Below are positions 28,045-37,372 of a stretch of DNA of 64,000 nt, piece after piece. This DNA is from Fuerstiella sp. (lineage in GTDB: Bacteria > Planctomycetota > Planctomycetia > Planctomycetales > Planctomycetaceae), in NCBI GenBank assembly GCA_029245955.1, contig JAQWOH010000047.1:112319-176318 (forward strand), read 5' to 3'. A model generated the notes under the pieces. It was not told the origin of the DNA. It did no database searches and worked only from the letters and a program-made list of their open reading frames with translations. A program made the position numbers and the translations under genes. The first letter of the stretch is position 1. Every line of letters begins with the position of its first letter.

Positions 28045-28322
28045 ATTCTCTCCTGAGCAGATTCTCTTTAAAGGATAACGACTGTCCGTCCTGCGTTTCT
28101 TTGCTTCGTTGGCGCCCTTGTGTTCCAACCCGGGTCTGCAGACGGAAAGCCTGCGTGGCACTGACAGAAGTCACAATCCAACAGAAGCCTGCAGAGAAGA
28201 ATAAGCAGCACGGCTTCTCCGGTGGCATTGATACCTATTCAAATCCGAAGGCTCCGATTGCCCTTATCAATTCTGTGCGAACGCCCCGTCCCTTGCTCAC
28301 AACAAGTTGTAGATACCAGTGC

Positions 28323-29462
28323 CTATGTCTTTGTGCAATCGTCATCCAGCGACAGAGTGATACCAAACTGTTCGGCAAGGCTCGACAGGTCCGTCACGGT
28401 TGAAGGCGACAGCGGTATCCCGTCACGAAGCCGATTCTGCATGCACTCTTCTTCCGGCTGTCCCGGAATCATGACACGCTCAAAGCCCGGTGCGGGCGGA
28501 GACTCATTAAATTTTCGCATCATGACATCCAGGCCGCCTTTAATTGTGTCAGGGTCGCCGAACTGATCCAGCCGCAGCGCTGCAAAGACGTGGCCGATGC
28601 CTTCCTGAGCAAACTCGCCATCCGGGCCTTTCACATCGCCCAGCACGCGATCCGGGTCAGGGTTGTCGCGCCATGCGCCGGACAGCAGACCTGTCAGAAT
28701 CCAGCCGGCGACTGCAAGGCCGAATCCCTTGTGACCGCCAAATTCGACCGCCCCGCCCAGCGGGACCATTTTAGCAACGGTCGCCGGATCGGAAGTCGGT
28801 TGATGCTGATCATTAAGTGCCCATCCCAGCGGCAGAGCTGTGCCCAGTTCTTCCAGCATTTCAATGCGGTTGACAGGCACGACGGACGTCGACATGTCAA
28901 GTACAAACGCAGCCCCGTCTCTGCCCGGGCAGGCCATGGCCAGTGGATTTGTCGAAAGCATCGGCAGCAGTCCACCGAACGAAGTGACAGCTTTCGGCTG
29001 CCCATTGGGAAACAGGTAGCCTGTGGACGCGAAACCGATCATATCGTGTTCGGTCGCCATGTGCGCGTAGCAACCTGCAGCACCGAAATGTGTTGAGTTG
29101 CGGACCGTGACAACGCCGATTCCCTGAGCGGTTGCCTTATCGATTGCCAGAGTCATTGCATTCACGGACGCAGAAAGTCCCATTCCTCCGTTCGCGTTGG
29201 TCACCGCAGTGGTGGGAGAATCTCGCTCCACAGTGAGCGGGGCCCCGGTTCGAATAACGCCGTCGCGCCGGCCAACGCCGCCGGCACTGTCGATATAATA
29301 ACGTTTGAGATTTCGGACTCCGTGTGTATCGACGCCTCGCAGACTTGCCCACATCAGAACGTCCGTCGCCTTTTCAGCATCGACTGCGTCCACGCCGGAC
29401 GCGACGAACACCTCCTGAACAAAGCCCCGAAGTTTTTCGTGTGATATCAGGCAGCTTGTCAT
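28323..29462 (-). CDS. Ldh2/malate-L-lactate dehydrogenase family oxidoreductase
   Basis: A 379-residue NAD(P)-dependent dehydrogenase of the Ldh2 (ylbC/allD/mdh) family, distinct from classical LDH/MDH. Motifs include SLRGVDTHGVRNLKRY, VTVRNSTHFGAAGCYA (the catalytic His loop), TNPLAMACP and GGHKGFGLA. The family reduces or oxidises 2-hydroxy acids such as ureidoglycolate, sulfolactate, malate or diketogulonate. The exact substrate is not visible. Full length and probably monocistronic. Confidence 0.9.
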   Translation of the reverse strand: MTSCLISHEKLRGFVQEVFVASGVDAVDAEKATDVLMWASLRGVDTHGVRNLKRYYIDSAGGVGRRDGVIRTGAPLTVERDSPTTAVTNANGGMGLSASVNAMTLAIDKATAQGIGVVTVRNSTHFGAAGCYAHMATEHDMIGFASTGYLFPNGQPKAVTSFGGLLPMLSTNPLAMACPGRDGAAFVLDMSTSVVPVNRIEMLEELGTALPLGWALNDQHQPTSDPATVAKMVPLGGAVEFGGHKGFGLAVAGWILTGLLSGAWRDNPDPDRVLGDVKGPDGEFAQEGIGHVFAALRLDQFGDPDTIKGGLDVMMRKFNESPPAPGFERVMIPGQPEEECMQNRLRDGIPLSPSTVTDLSSLAEQFGITLSLDDDCTKT

Positions 29463-29648
29463 GTGGTTTGTTCAGGAACTTCAGGAAAGAAATATATCGT
29501 TGGGGCGACGTCTGTCAGCAATCATACCGGCGACATCCGACCACTGGCACAGGATCGCATTTCACGGGTCAATACAGACGTTGATGCGGTGAATCTTATC
29601 GCAATCGCGACGATATTTCGCTGCCGGAAACGCAGTCAGCGTTCAGCC

Positions 29649-30800
29649 CTATGGCCTCGTCCGGATGCGAGACATGTAGCGCAGAAAGTAACGTTCAAAA
29701 TCTTCAAGCGACCGGCCAGTCGCGGTTTCAAATTCTGCCAGACGTGTGGTCGTACCAACAGGCTGCAAAGGTTTTCTGTTCTGCAGGTGTGACAGAAGAC
29801 GATCGAAGGCGGCTCGGTCCGAACGAATCAGGAAGAACGTGAGGCCCCATCCTTCCGCATAGGCGTCTGCAAGCTGATCGGGCGACTGAAACACCTGATC
29901 GGACTCCAGCAGTTGCGACAATGGCAACCGGAGTCGGTTCCGGCTCGTGGCCGCCTGAAACCCCGGCAGGTGAATCCGACTCACTTCGCCCGGTCGGCTC
30001 CAGATCGTCGAGCTTCTGCCCGACGCCCGTTCAAAAAAAACGGCGAGTCCTTCTGACAGCCACATCGGATTGTCGGCAAATCGCACCTGCAGCCCTGTAT
30101 TAAAAGTCAGTTGATGCACAGCTTCGTGAACGATGGTTTCCACCTGTCGCGGTTTCTTCTTTAATTCACGAACGACGTCTGAGTTGGTACGGAATTCCCG
30201 GTCACCGGATATTGCGGTGATCAGCATCTGGTTGTCGCGAACGGAGTAATAGCCGGGGACGTCAGAGAAATCGGTATCCGGGTGCTGCCGCTGAGCAAAT
30301 TCCTGAAATCGAGCAGTATCGCGAAAAATCAGGACCGGCAGTTTCGCTGTGATTTTTTTCAGCTGAATATCCGAATCCTCAAAAAACTTCAGATACTCAA
30401 CAACAACCTTTTCAAGCAGGCGTCCGCAGAACGCTGTATAGAGTTCTGAGGCATCCGAACAGATTACAAAATGTTCGGTCTGATGAATGGCAGTTCCGCC
30501 TCCCGTCTGCTGCAGCAACAGGGTGGCCATTTCGTCAGGTGGCAGATATGAGAAAGCGTCTAAGCGTGCCGCGCGGGCCGTAAACTGTTTCGGCGTGAGA
30601 TTGTGAAGCTGACCGCTGCGTTCTTCCAGAAGAAGACTACCGTTCGGCACTTCAGCAAGCACTCGACCTGTCAGAGGCATGACTTCTCCACCGTCCGCAG
30701 ACGGGGCTAATGTCACAGTCTGCATCAAATCCTGGGCGGGCACAGCAGTTGCGGAGAGACAGCACAGATACTTCATAAGATGCGTAAGGCGTCGATGCAT
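29649..30800 (-). CDS. DUF1570 putative metalloprotease, exported
   Basis: A 383-residue protein with a signal peptide (LMKYLCCLSATAVPAQ). The central DUF1570 region contains IVHEAVHQLTF, an HExxH zinc motif, with WLSEGLAVFFE downstream supplying the likely third ligand (gluzincin layout). The start at 30800 is chosen since GAGG precedes it and the signal peptide follows; the frame stays open to 30905. Planctomycetes carry many DUF1570 proteins; substrates are unknown. It is divergent from glgC. Confidence 0.82.
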   Translation of the reverse strand: MHRRLTHLMKYLCCLSATAVPAQDLMQTVTLAPSADGGEVMPLTGRVLAEVPNGSLLLEERSGQLHNLTPKQFTARAARLDAFSYLPPDEMATLLLQQTGGGTAIHQTEHFVICSDASELYTAFCGRLLEKVVVEYLKFFEDSDIQLKKITAKLPVLIFRDTARFQEFAQRQHPDTDFSDVPGYYSVRDNQMLITAISGDREFRTNSDVVRELKKKPRQVETIVHEAVHQLTFNTGLQVRFADNPMWLSEGLAVFFERASGRSSTIWSRPGEVSRIHLPGFQAATSRNRLRLPLSQLLESDQVFQSPDQLADAYAEGWGLTFFLIRSDRAAFDRLLSHLQNRKPLQPVGTTTRLAEFETATGRSLEDFERYFLRYMSRIRTRP

Positions 30801-31001
30801 GTTGCCTCGTTTCTCTGTGCGGTGACACGCGACATCGAAGAAAACAGACGGCATCTGCCCCCGCCGTCTGGCCATGCCCATGTCACCCGGCACGGGGCAG
30901 GACAATCGATTGTTAACTCGCGACTGATTCCGCTAGGTTACGCAGAGTACCGGAAAATTTCATCTTAAACACTCTAAACCCGGATTTGGAAGCGGAACGG
31001 C

Positions 31002-32285
31002 ATGGATCATTTTATCAGTCTGATTCTGGGCGGTGGTAAAGGCACTCGACTGATGCCGCTGACTCAGTTTCGTTCGAAGCCGGCCGTTCCCATAGCGGGC
31101 AAGTATCGACTGATTGACGTGCCAATTTCGAACTGCATGCACAGCGACGTCAACCGCATCTACGTGTTGACACAGTTTAATTCCGTCAGCCTGCACCGAC
31201 ATATTCGACAAACGTACAACTTTGATGTGTTCAACAAAGGCTTCGTCGAAGTCCTTGCGGCCCAGCAGACACCGGGTGATTCCGCATGGTATCAGGGCAC
31301 GGCCGATGCCGTTCGCAAACAGTTACGATTCCTGAAGCAACCGAATGTGCGTTACGTGCTGATCCTTTCCGGCGACCAGCTGTATCGAATGGACTATCGG
31401 GACATGCTGACGACACATATGGCAGCCGGCGCTGATGTCACGATTGCGACAATTCCGGTCAATGCTGCTGACGCTCGCGGATTCGGTGTTATGCAGCTGG
31501 ATGACACCGGTCAAGTGACGGGTTTTGTGGAAAAGCCGCAGGACGACGCGGCTCTGGCAGCTGCGAAAACGCCTGTCAGCTGGATCGACCAGCAGGGCAT
31601 CGAATCGAAAGGCCGCGAGTATCTGGCCAGCATGGGAATTTATCTTTTTAATCGTGATCTGCTGGTCGATCTGCTGGAATCGTCAGACGACGAAGATTTT
31701 GGCAAGCACATCTTTCCACAGGCGATCGATGACCATCGTGTGCAGGCCCATCTGTTTGACGGTTACTGGGAAGACATTGGTACGATCAAGGCCTTTTTTG
31801 ATTCCAACCTGGCCCTGGCCGACACCAATCCGGAATTCACGTTTGCCGATCACAAATGGCCAGTCTACACCCGCGCAAGATTCCTGCCGTCGACTCGAAT
31901 TGACGACTGCACAGTGAATCGCAGTCTGATCGCGGAGGGCTGCCAGATTGGGCCAGGATGTCGCGTGGAAAACAGCGTCATCGGAGTTCGCACTCAGGTT
32001 GGCAGCAAGGTGACGATTCGCAACAGCGTGATCATGGGGGCTGATTACTACGTCAAGGATCGATCGGAAAGCTTTGAACGGCCAGGTCTGGAAAACAGTG
32101 TGCTGATCGATGGAGTGCTGGTCGACAAGAATGTTCGCATTGGGGCGGGTGCGAGAATCATCGCTTCTGATGCCCCGAACGGTGACGGCGACTACGATCA
32201 GGTATCCGTCCGCGACGGCGTCGCCGTCGTCAAGAAAGGTGCCATAATTCCTGAAGACTGGTGTTTCTCACGAACGGCAACTTAG
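31002..32285 (+). CDS. glgC: Glucose-1-phosphate adenylyltransferase (ADP-glucose pyrophosphorylase)
   Basis: A 427-residue enzyme making ADP-glucose from ATP and glucose-1-phosphate, the first committed step of glycogen synthesis. The nucleotidyltransferase domain starts ISLILGGGKGTRLMPLT, with FRSKPAVPIAGKYRLIDVPISNC and GTADAVRKQ. A left-handed beta-helix C-terminal domain begins near residue 290 (SLIAEGCQIGPGCRVENSVIG). Full length for the family. It overlaps the convergent small membrane protein gene by 4 bp. Confidence 0.95.
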   Translation: MDHFISLILGGGKGTRLMPLTQFRSKPAVPIAGKYRLIDVPISNCMHSDVNRIYVLTQFNSVSLHRHIRQTYNFDVFNKGFVEVLAAQQTPGDSAWYQGTADAVRKQLRFLKQPNVRYVLILSGDQLYRMDYRDMLTTHMAAGADVTIATIPVNAADARGFGVMQLDDTGQVTGFVEKPQDDAALAAAKTPVSWIDQQGIESKGREYLASMGIYLFNRDLLVDLLESSDDEDFGKHIFPQAIDDHRVQAHLFDGYWEDIGTIKAFFDSNLALADTNPEFTFADHKWPVYTRARFLPSTRIDDCTVNRSLIAEGCQIGPGCRVENSVIGVRTQVGSKVTIRNSVIMGADYYVKDRSESFERPGLENSVLIDGVLVDKNVRIGAGARIIASDAPNGDGDYDQVSVRDGVAVVKKGAIIPEDWCFSRTAT

Positions 32286-32632
32286 AAGCCGGGTGGATAG
32301 AAGAAGTCAAACTGCGGGCTTCCGACAACCGGCCACAGCACAAGAAAATGGTGAATCAGGTCACTAAAGAACAGACCCAGCCCAATGGCCAGCATCCACC
32401 AGCTGGCCTTCGGATATCGGTCCCACTGCCAGCACGCCAGCAACATGATGACTCCGCCAATGTAGCTGTGATGAATCCGTACCCCGCATGTCATTCGGCC
32501 GATCGTTGATGCGGTGTCTCGTGTAGATTCCAGCTTCAGGCCGAATCGCATCACACACGTGATCACCTCAAAAATCAGGGTCAGGGCGATGGCCCACAGG
32601 AACAGCATCTGATTGGTCGCAACAGTTTTCAT
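32282..32632 (-). CDS. Small membrane protein of unknown function
   Basis: A 116-residue protein with three likely membrane helices (about residues 8-28, 57-70 and 76-100). It has polar loops with RIHHSYIGG and DLIHHFLVL, where paired His residues in or near helices could bind a metal or heme. No family is recognised. It converges on glgC with a 4-bp overlap, and its start is 135 bp from the divergent rhaB start. The coherent hydrophobic pattern supports it as a real gene. Confidence 0.65.
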   Translation of the reverse strand: MKTVATNQMLFLWAIALTLIFEVITCVMRFGLKLESTRDTASTIGRMTCGVRIHHSYIGGVIMLLACWQWDRYPKASWWMLAIGLGLFFSDLIHHFLVLWPVVGSPQFDFFYPPGF

Positions 32633-32766
32633 AACAGGTGCATGATACAGGAAACGTCTCAGAATCAGAACTATTCTGCCCGTCAGAAATACGACTGCCC
32701 AGCTCGTTTTCGAGAAGGCTCGACGTCGCTATGATTCGCAGAAATTACGATTGGAAGTTGGACAAT

Positions 32767-34266
32767 ATGGTGCAAAAAACATATCTGGCAGTGGATCTGG
32801 GAGCAGAAAGCGGGCGAGTGATGGCCGGTCACTTTGATGGCCGAAAGATTGCGCTGGAACAATTCCACCGTTTTCCAAACGGTCCGGTTAATCTCGGCGG
32901 GACGCTGAGATGGAACCTGGTCAGCCTGTGGACTGAGATTCAGAACGGCCTGCGGGAAGCCGCTGCCAGTCTCAACGGATCTGCCGTATCCGTCGGCGTG
33001 GACACATGGGGAGTCGATTTCGTGCTGATGAACCAGCACGATGAACTGCTGGGGCAACCCTGGAACTACAGAGACAAACGCACGGACGGAATGCTGCAGA
33101 AGGCGTTTTCACGAGTGCCTCGTGCCGAAATCTTTGCGGAAACGGGTCTGCAGTTCATGCAGCTGAATTCTCTGTACCAATTGCTGGCCATGTGTGACCG
33201 CGATCCTGAGCTGGTGGCTCAGGCGAAACGTTTTCTGATGGTCCCCGATTTTTTTCACTGGTGCCTGAGCGGCAGTCGAGTGGTCGAATTCACAAACGCC
33301 ACCACGACTCAGATGCTGAATGCAAAAACCCGGGACTGGGCTTTCGACATGCTGCGAAAGTTCGAGATTCCCACCGATATGTTTCCGGAAGTCGTGTCAC
33401 CGGGAACGAACCTGGGAACACTGCGAAATGACGTGGCCGAATTCACCGGCCTGGGCAAGCTGAATGTGGTGACACCTGCGACTCACGATACAGGAGCAGC
33501 CATCGCTGCTGTGCCGACGCGCAGGACCGGTCAGGCGAACTGGGCCTACATCAGCAGTGGCACGTGGTCGTTGATGGGTGTGGAAGTGCAGGACGCTGTT
33601 CTTACAGAAAAAGCTCTTCAGCGCAATGTCACGAACGAGGGCGGCGTCGACGGTACCTATCGATTGCTGAAAAATATTATGGGGCTGTGGCTTGTGCAGC
33701 GCTGCAAAGTGGCATTTGCCCAGCGCGGCAAAGACATTGATTATTCAGAACTCACCCGACTGGCAACTGAAGCCCCCGCGTTTCGATCGCTGGTTGATCC
33801 GGACCGGCCCGAATTCCTCAGTCCGACGGACATGACGGCCGCCATTGCGGAAGACTGTCATCGCACAAATCAACCAGTACCGGAAACGGAAGGGCAGTTC
33901 GTTCGTTGTGCTCTGGAAAGTCTGGCGTTGAAATACCGCATGGTGCTGGGATGGATGGAGGAGCTGACAGGCGTTGCTGTTGAAGTGATTCACATCGTCG
34001 GGGGAGGTACGCAGAATCAACTGCTGAATCAGTTTACCGCAGACGCATGTGCCCGACCTGTGTTTGCCGGGCCGATTGAAGCCACGGCACTGGGAAATGT
34101 ACTGCTGCAGGCCAGAGCTGCGGGAGATGTTTCTTCTTTGTCAGAAATCCGTGATGTTGTTCGAGGTTCTGAGACGATTGGCGAATACACTCCCCGGGAT
34201 TCCGCTGCCTGGGAAGATGCCTGGGGACGGTTTGTACAACTGTGTGAAACAGAGAGAAATAACTGA
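32767..34266 (+). CDS. rhaB: Rhamnulokinase (FGGY family)
   Basis: A 499-residue FGGY carbohydrate kinase, phosphorylating L-rhamnulose. The N-terminal phosphate loop is [28 protein letters not shown] and [13 protein letters not shown] follow; the second ATPase domain has [13 protein letters not shown] and [20 protein letters not shown]. These are typical of RhaB. The ATG at 32767 directly precedes the conserved domain; upstream in-frame starts (32731, 32638) add unconserved residues. The ftsY start is 3 bp after its stop, so the two are probably co-transcribed. No rhaA or rhaD is in the window. Confidence 0.92.
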   Translation: MVQKTYLAVDLGAESGRVMAGHFDGRKIALEQFHRFPNGPVNLGGTLRWNLVSLWTEIQNGLREAAASLNGSAVSVGVDTWGVDFVLMNQHDELLGQPWNYRDKRTDGMLQKAFSRVPRAEIFAETGLQFMQLNSLYQLLAMCDRDPELVAQAKRFLMVPDFFHWCLSGSRVVEFTNATTTQMLNAKTRDWAFDMLRKFEIPTDMFPEVVSPGTNLGTLRNDVAEFTGLGKLNVVTPATHDTGAAIAAVPTRRTGQANWAYISSGTWSLMGVEVQDAVLTEKALQRNVTNEGGVDGTYRLLKNIMGLWLVQRCKVAFAQRGKDIDYSELTRLATEAPAFRSLVDPDRPEFLSPTDMTAAIAEDCHRTNQPVPETEGQFVRCALESLALKYRMVLGWMEELTGVAVEVIHIVGGGTQNQLLNQFTADACARPVFAGPIEATALGNVLLQARAAGDVSSLSEIRDVVRGSETIGEYTPRDSAAWEDAWGRFVQLCETERNN

Positions 34267-34269
34267 CTG

Positions 34270-35211
34270 ATGGGACTATTCGATCGACTGAAAGCCGGAC
34301 TGCAGAAAACCAGGGACATCCTGCGCACGGACGTGCGGGACTTGTTCAGAGCCGGGGATATTCTGGACGACGGCCTGCTGGAAGATTTCGAAGGGCGGCT
34401 GATCCGCACGGACATGGGTGTGGCTGCGGCCGATCGCATTACGTCTCGATTGCGGGAGGAACACGGTGGCCGTACGGTTGATGTTGACGCTGTCTGGGAA
34501 ACGGTTCGCTCAGAACTGCGAGACCTGTTGAAAAGTGATGACGCGACAGCATGGGATCCGGACAACCCGCTGTCGCCACTGAATAAAGCAGATTCGGGGC
34601 CAACCGTAATTCTGGTAGCAGGCGTGAACGGAGTGGGTAAGACCACGTCGATTGCAAAAATTGCCAATCTGCTGCAGACGAATGGAAACAGTATTGTGCT
34701 GGCTGCGGGGGATACATTCCGAGCGGCGGCCGTCGAACAGCTGACGATGTGGAGTGAACGACTGGGCTGTGACATCGTGCGGAAGGACAGCGGGGCCGAT
34801 CCGGCATCAGTGGCCTACGAAGGTGCCGCAAAAGCCGTCGAGCTGAATGCCGATTATCTGATCGTCGACACAGCCGGGCGTCTGCAGACTCAGAAAAACC
34901 TGATGGACGAACTGGAAAAAATCCGTCGCGTCATTCAGAAGGTTATCCCGGAAGCCCCTCACGAAAGTCTGTTGGTGCTGGATGCCACAACGGGACAGAA
35001 CGGACTGAGCCAGGCGAAGAGCTTTTCGGCAGCCGTCGAGTGCACAGGCCTGGTTCTGGCAAAACTGGATGGGACCGCTCGTGGCGGAGTCACCGTCGCC
35101 ATTCGGCAGGAAATGGGTATTCCCGTAAAATACATCGGAGTTGGAGAAGGCGTCGACGATCTTGAGTTGTTCGATGCTGACGGATTTGTCGACGCTCTGT
35201 TTGCGAAATAA
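34270..35211 (+). CDS. ftsY: Signal recognition particle receptor FtsY
   Basis: A 313-residue SRP GTPase with only the NG core; the acidic A domain of E. coli FtsY is absent. The N domain covers about 1-95; the G domain has [10 protein letters not shown] (P-loop), [31 protein letters not shown] and [13 protein letters not shown]. It docks ribosome-SRP complexes at the membrane during co-translational insertion. It follows rhaB at 3 bp and precedes the DnaJ-like gene by 25 bp, an operon of unrelated housekeeping functions. Confidence 0.95.
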   Translation: MGLFDRLKAGLQKTRDILRTDVRDLFRAGDILDDGLLEDFEGRLIRTDMGVAAADRITSRLREEHGGRTVDVDAVWETVRSELRDLLKSDDATAWDPDNPLSPLNKADSGPTVILVAGVNGVGKTTSIAKIANLLQTNGNSIVLAAGDTFRAAAVEQLTMWSERLGCDIVRKDSGADPASVAYEGAAKAVELNADYLIVDTAGRLQTQKNLMDELEKIRRVIQKVIPEAPHESLLVLDATTGQNGLSQAKSFSAAVECTGLVLAKLDGTARGGVTVAIRQEMGIPVKYIGVGEGVDDLELFDADGFVDALFAK

Positions 35212-35236
35212 GCACCTTTGGTGCATGGTGCACGTT

Positions 35237-36172
35237 ATGTCTCAACGCGACTACTACGAAATACTGGGGGTTTCTCGATCAGCATCAGCTGACGAAATCC
35301 GCAAGGCTTACAAGAAGCTGGCCCGCCAGTTCCATCCGGACGCCAATGCCGACGACCCGGGTGCCCAGAAAAAATTTGCCGAAATCACTGAAGCCTACGA
35401 AGTGCTGGGTACGGATGATAAACGAAAAAAATACGATCAGTTCGGGCACAACTGGAGCAAAGTCGGAGACGGCCCCGGTGGCAACCCGTTCGGCGGCGGC
35501 GGCGGGGCGCAGTTCGACCTGAATGATATTCTGGGCGGCATGTTCGGTGGTGGTGGAGGTGGAGGCAGCCCGTTCGGCGGTGGTAGTCCGTTCGGAGGAG
35601 GTCGCCGGCAGACACGCGCCCAGAAAGGACAAAATGTCGAAGCAGAGATCCGGGTTCCGTTTCAGGTCGGAGTTGCCGGGGGTGAACATGAACTGACGCT
35701 GCAGACCACTGGTAAGACGGAACGTCTTACTGTGAAGGTTCCCGCAGGAATTGATGACGGTGGCAAGGTGCGTCTGGCCGGCCAGGGGCATCCCGGGCAC
35801 GGAGGAGGAGCGGCCGGTGACGTGATTGTCACGATTCGCGTATCAGATCACCCCTGGTTCCGTCGCGAGGGGAGAAACCTGCTGATTGACGTGCCGATTA
35901 CTCCGTCAGAAGCCGCTCTGGGGGCCAAAGTCGAAGTCCCGACATTGTCGGAAGGAACAGTGGTCCTGACCATTCCCGCCGGCACTTCCAGCGGTGCCAA
36001 AATGCGTCTGCGAGGTAAGGGTGTGCCGGATCGCAAGAAGGGGCAGCCCGGTGACCAGCTTGTCGTCCTCAAGATTGTCACACCGAAGGATTTGTCGGAC
36101 GAGGCTGCAGAATTGTTTCAAAAGCTGACGGATGCAGCTCCTCAGAGTCCACGTGACGGCCAATGGACATAG
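35237..36172 (+). CDS. cbpA: DnaJ/CbpA-type co-chaperone (no zinc finger)
   Basis: A 311-residue J-protein. The J-domain opens with [20 protein letters not shown] and contains the HPD motif (FHPDAN). A Gly/Phe-rich linker follows (residues ~85-130, with long Gly runs), then two DnaJ C-terminal beta domains ([33 protein letters not shown]). There is no CxxCxGxG zinc region, so it is of the type II CbpA kind. It would stimulate DnaK ATPase. ATG 35237 is preferred; ATG 35225 in frame is also possible. Confidence 0.92.
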   Translation: MSQRDYYEILGVSRSASADEIRKAYKKLARQFHPDANADDPGAQKKFAEITEAYEVLGTDDKRKKYDQFGHNWSKVGDGPGGNPFGGGGGAQFDLNDILGGMFGGGGGGGSPFGGGSPFGGGRRQTRAQKGQNVEAEIRVPFQVGVAGGEHELTLQTTGKTERLTVKVPAGIDDGGKVRLAGQGHPGHGGGAAGDVIVTIRVSDHPWFRREGRNLLIDVPITPSEAALGAKVEVPTLSEGTVVLTIPAGTSSGAKMRLRGKGVPDRKKGQPGDQLVVLKIVTPKDLSDEAAELFQKLTDAAPQSPRDGQWT

Positions 36173-36359
36173 CTGTTCTCGAGGGGCAACATGGCTCCGC
36201 AATGTACTGCCGCACGAACGCCCCAACAATAGACGCGGAATGCGGGCTGCGTAATTCCATGAGTTTCCCGCCCGAATCGCTGAATTTCGCATTCGTTCAT
36301 TCTAAACTTCACATGAATATTCCGCGATTCTCTGAAGTTCCCGAACAGTAGATAGCTAT

Positions 36360-36662
36360 ATGGAACGTCTGATAGGCACTGACGAACTGCAGCCCGGTGA
36401 TCGTCGCTCGGTCATTGTTGAGGACATTCCGGCACTGGTCGTTCGGATCGCTGACGAATACTATGTGATTGAGGATGTTTGTTCTCATGATGGTCAGCCA
36501 CTGACCGATGGGCCCATCGCTGATTGTTCCATCACGTGTCCGCGTCACGGTGCCCGATTCGATCTGAAAACCGGAGCGGTTCAGTGCATGCCGGCGACGA
36601 AAGCGATTCGCACATTCACCGTGGAAGAAAGAGAGGGCGCCATCTGGGCGGCCCCTATATGA
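36360..36662 (+). CDS. Rieske [2Fe-2S] ferredoxin
   Basis: A 100-residue soluble Rieske protein. The ligands are Cys41-x-His43 in CSHDGQPL and Cys60-x2-His63 in CPRHGARFDL. There is no signal or anchor, so it is cytoplasmic, like the ferredoxins of dioxygenases or of NirD. Its pairing with a SufT-like gene 74 bp downstream suggests a link to iron-sulfur cluster assembly, as Rieske ferredoxins occur in some SUF operons; this is inference. The ATG at 36360 lacks a strong ribosome site. Confidence 0.9.
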   Translation: MERLIGTDELQPGDRRSVIVEDIPALVVRIADEYYVIEDVCSHDGQPLTDGPIADCSITCPRHGARFDLKTGAVQCMPATKAIRTFTVEEREGAIWAAPI

Positions 36663-36736
36663 GTCGGCGGCGCAGTGTGAAGTAATTACCGCCGTTCCAG
36701 TCATCAGATCGTGTCAGACATTGCCGGAGAAAAAAC

Positions 36737-37171
36737 GTGTCCACTGACGAAACAAACTCAGCACCCGTCGAAGAAACAGAATCCGCAACAGTCTCCACAG
36801 GATCCGAGCCGGAAGTTGATGAGTGTGCCGGGGGCGAAACTTCAGATACGCCCGAAACATTACCGTCCACCGCTTCGGATTACCTGGAAGCCCTGAAGCA
36901 GGTCATTGACCCGGAACTGATGATTAACATCGTGGATCTGGGGCTGATCTACACCGTGGAAGAAGAGGAGGAGGATCGGTGTACTGTTAACGTTGGCATG
37001 ACGTTGACCAGTCCGGCCTGTCCTGCAGGCCCCCAGTTGATTCAGCAGTCAAAGATGGCGCTGGAGAGACTGCACGATGTTAACAAGGCGGTCATTACGC
37101 TGGTCATGTCACCACCATGGACGCCCGAACGAATGACAGACGATGCACGAGATCAACTCGGTATCTTTTGA
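36737..37171 (+). CDS. SufT/MIP18 family (DUF59) FeS maturation protein
   Basis: A 144-residue protein. An acidic, low-complexity N-terminal 45 residues precede a DUF59 domain: LKQVIDPELMINIVDLGLIYTV, then TLTSPACPAGPQL and VMSPPWTPERMTDDARDQLG. DUF59 proteins (SufT, PaaD, MIP18) help deliver or mature FeS clusters. The GTG start has GGAG upstream at fair spacing. It follows the Rieske ferredoxin gene, probably in one transcript. Confidence 0.88.
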   Translation: MSTDETNSAPVEETESATVSTGSEPEVDECAGGETSDTPETLPSTASDYLEALKQVIDPELMINIVDLGLIYTVEEEEEDRCTVNVGMTLTSPACPAGPQLIQQSKMALERLHDVNKAVITLVMSPPWTPERMTDDARDQLGIF

Positions 37172-37372
37172 TCAACGTGCCATGACGGCTGACCTTACCG
37201 ACCAGAGACCAACTTCCGTTGATTGTCTGGAAACGCCCGCATCTGCGTCACTCCTGCGGGTCGCTGAGAACACGCGAAACAACATAGTCACAGCTACAGT
37301 CGTTTGCGCCGCGAAATGATTCGTGGCCCACAATACACCGATTTCCCATCGTTCAACGGAACTGAGAAACAT

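Noticed and set aside
35500..35620. GGC/GGT-rich repeat tract in the DnaJ-like gene
   Set aside because: It encodes the normal Gly/Phe-rich linker of J-proteins and is not a separate repeat element.
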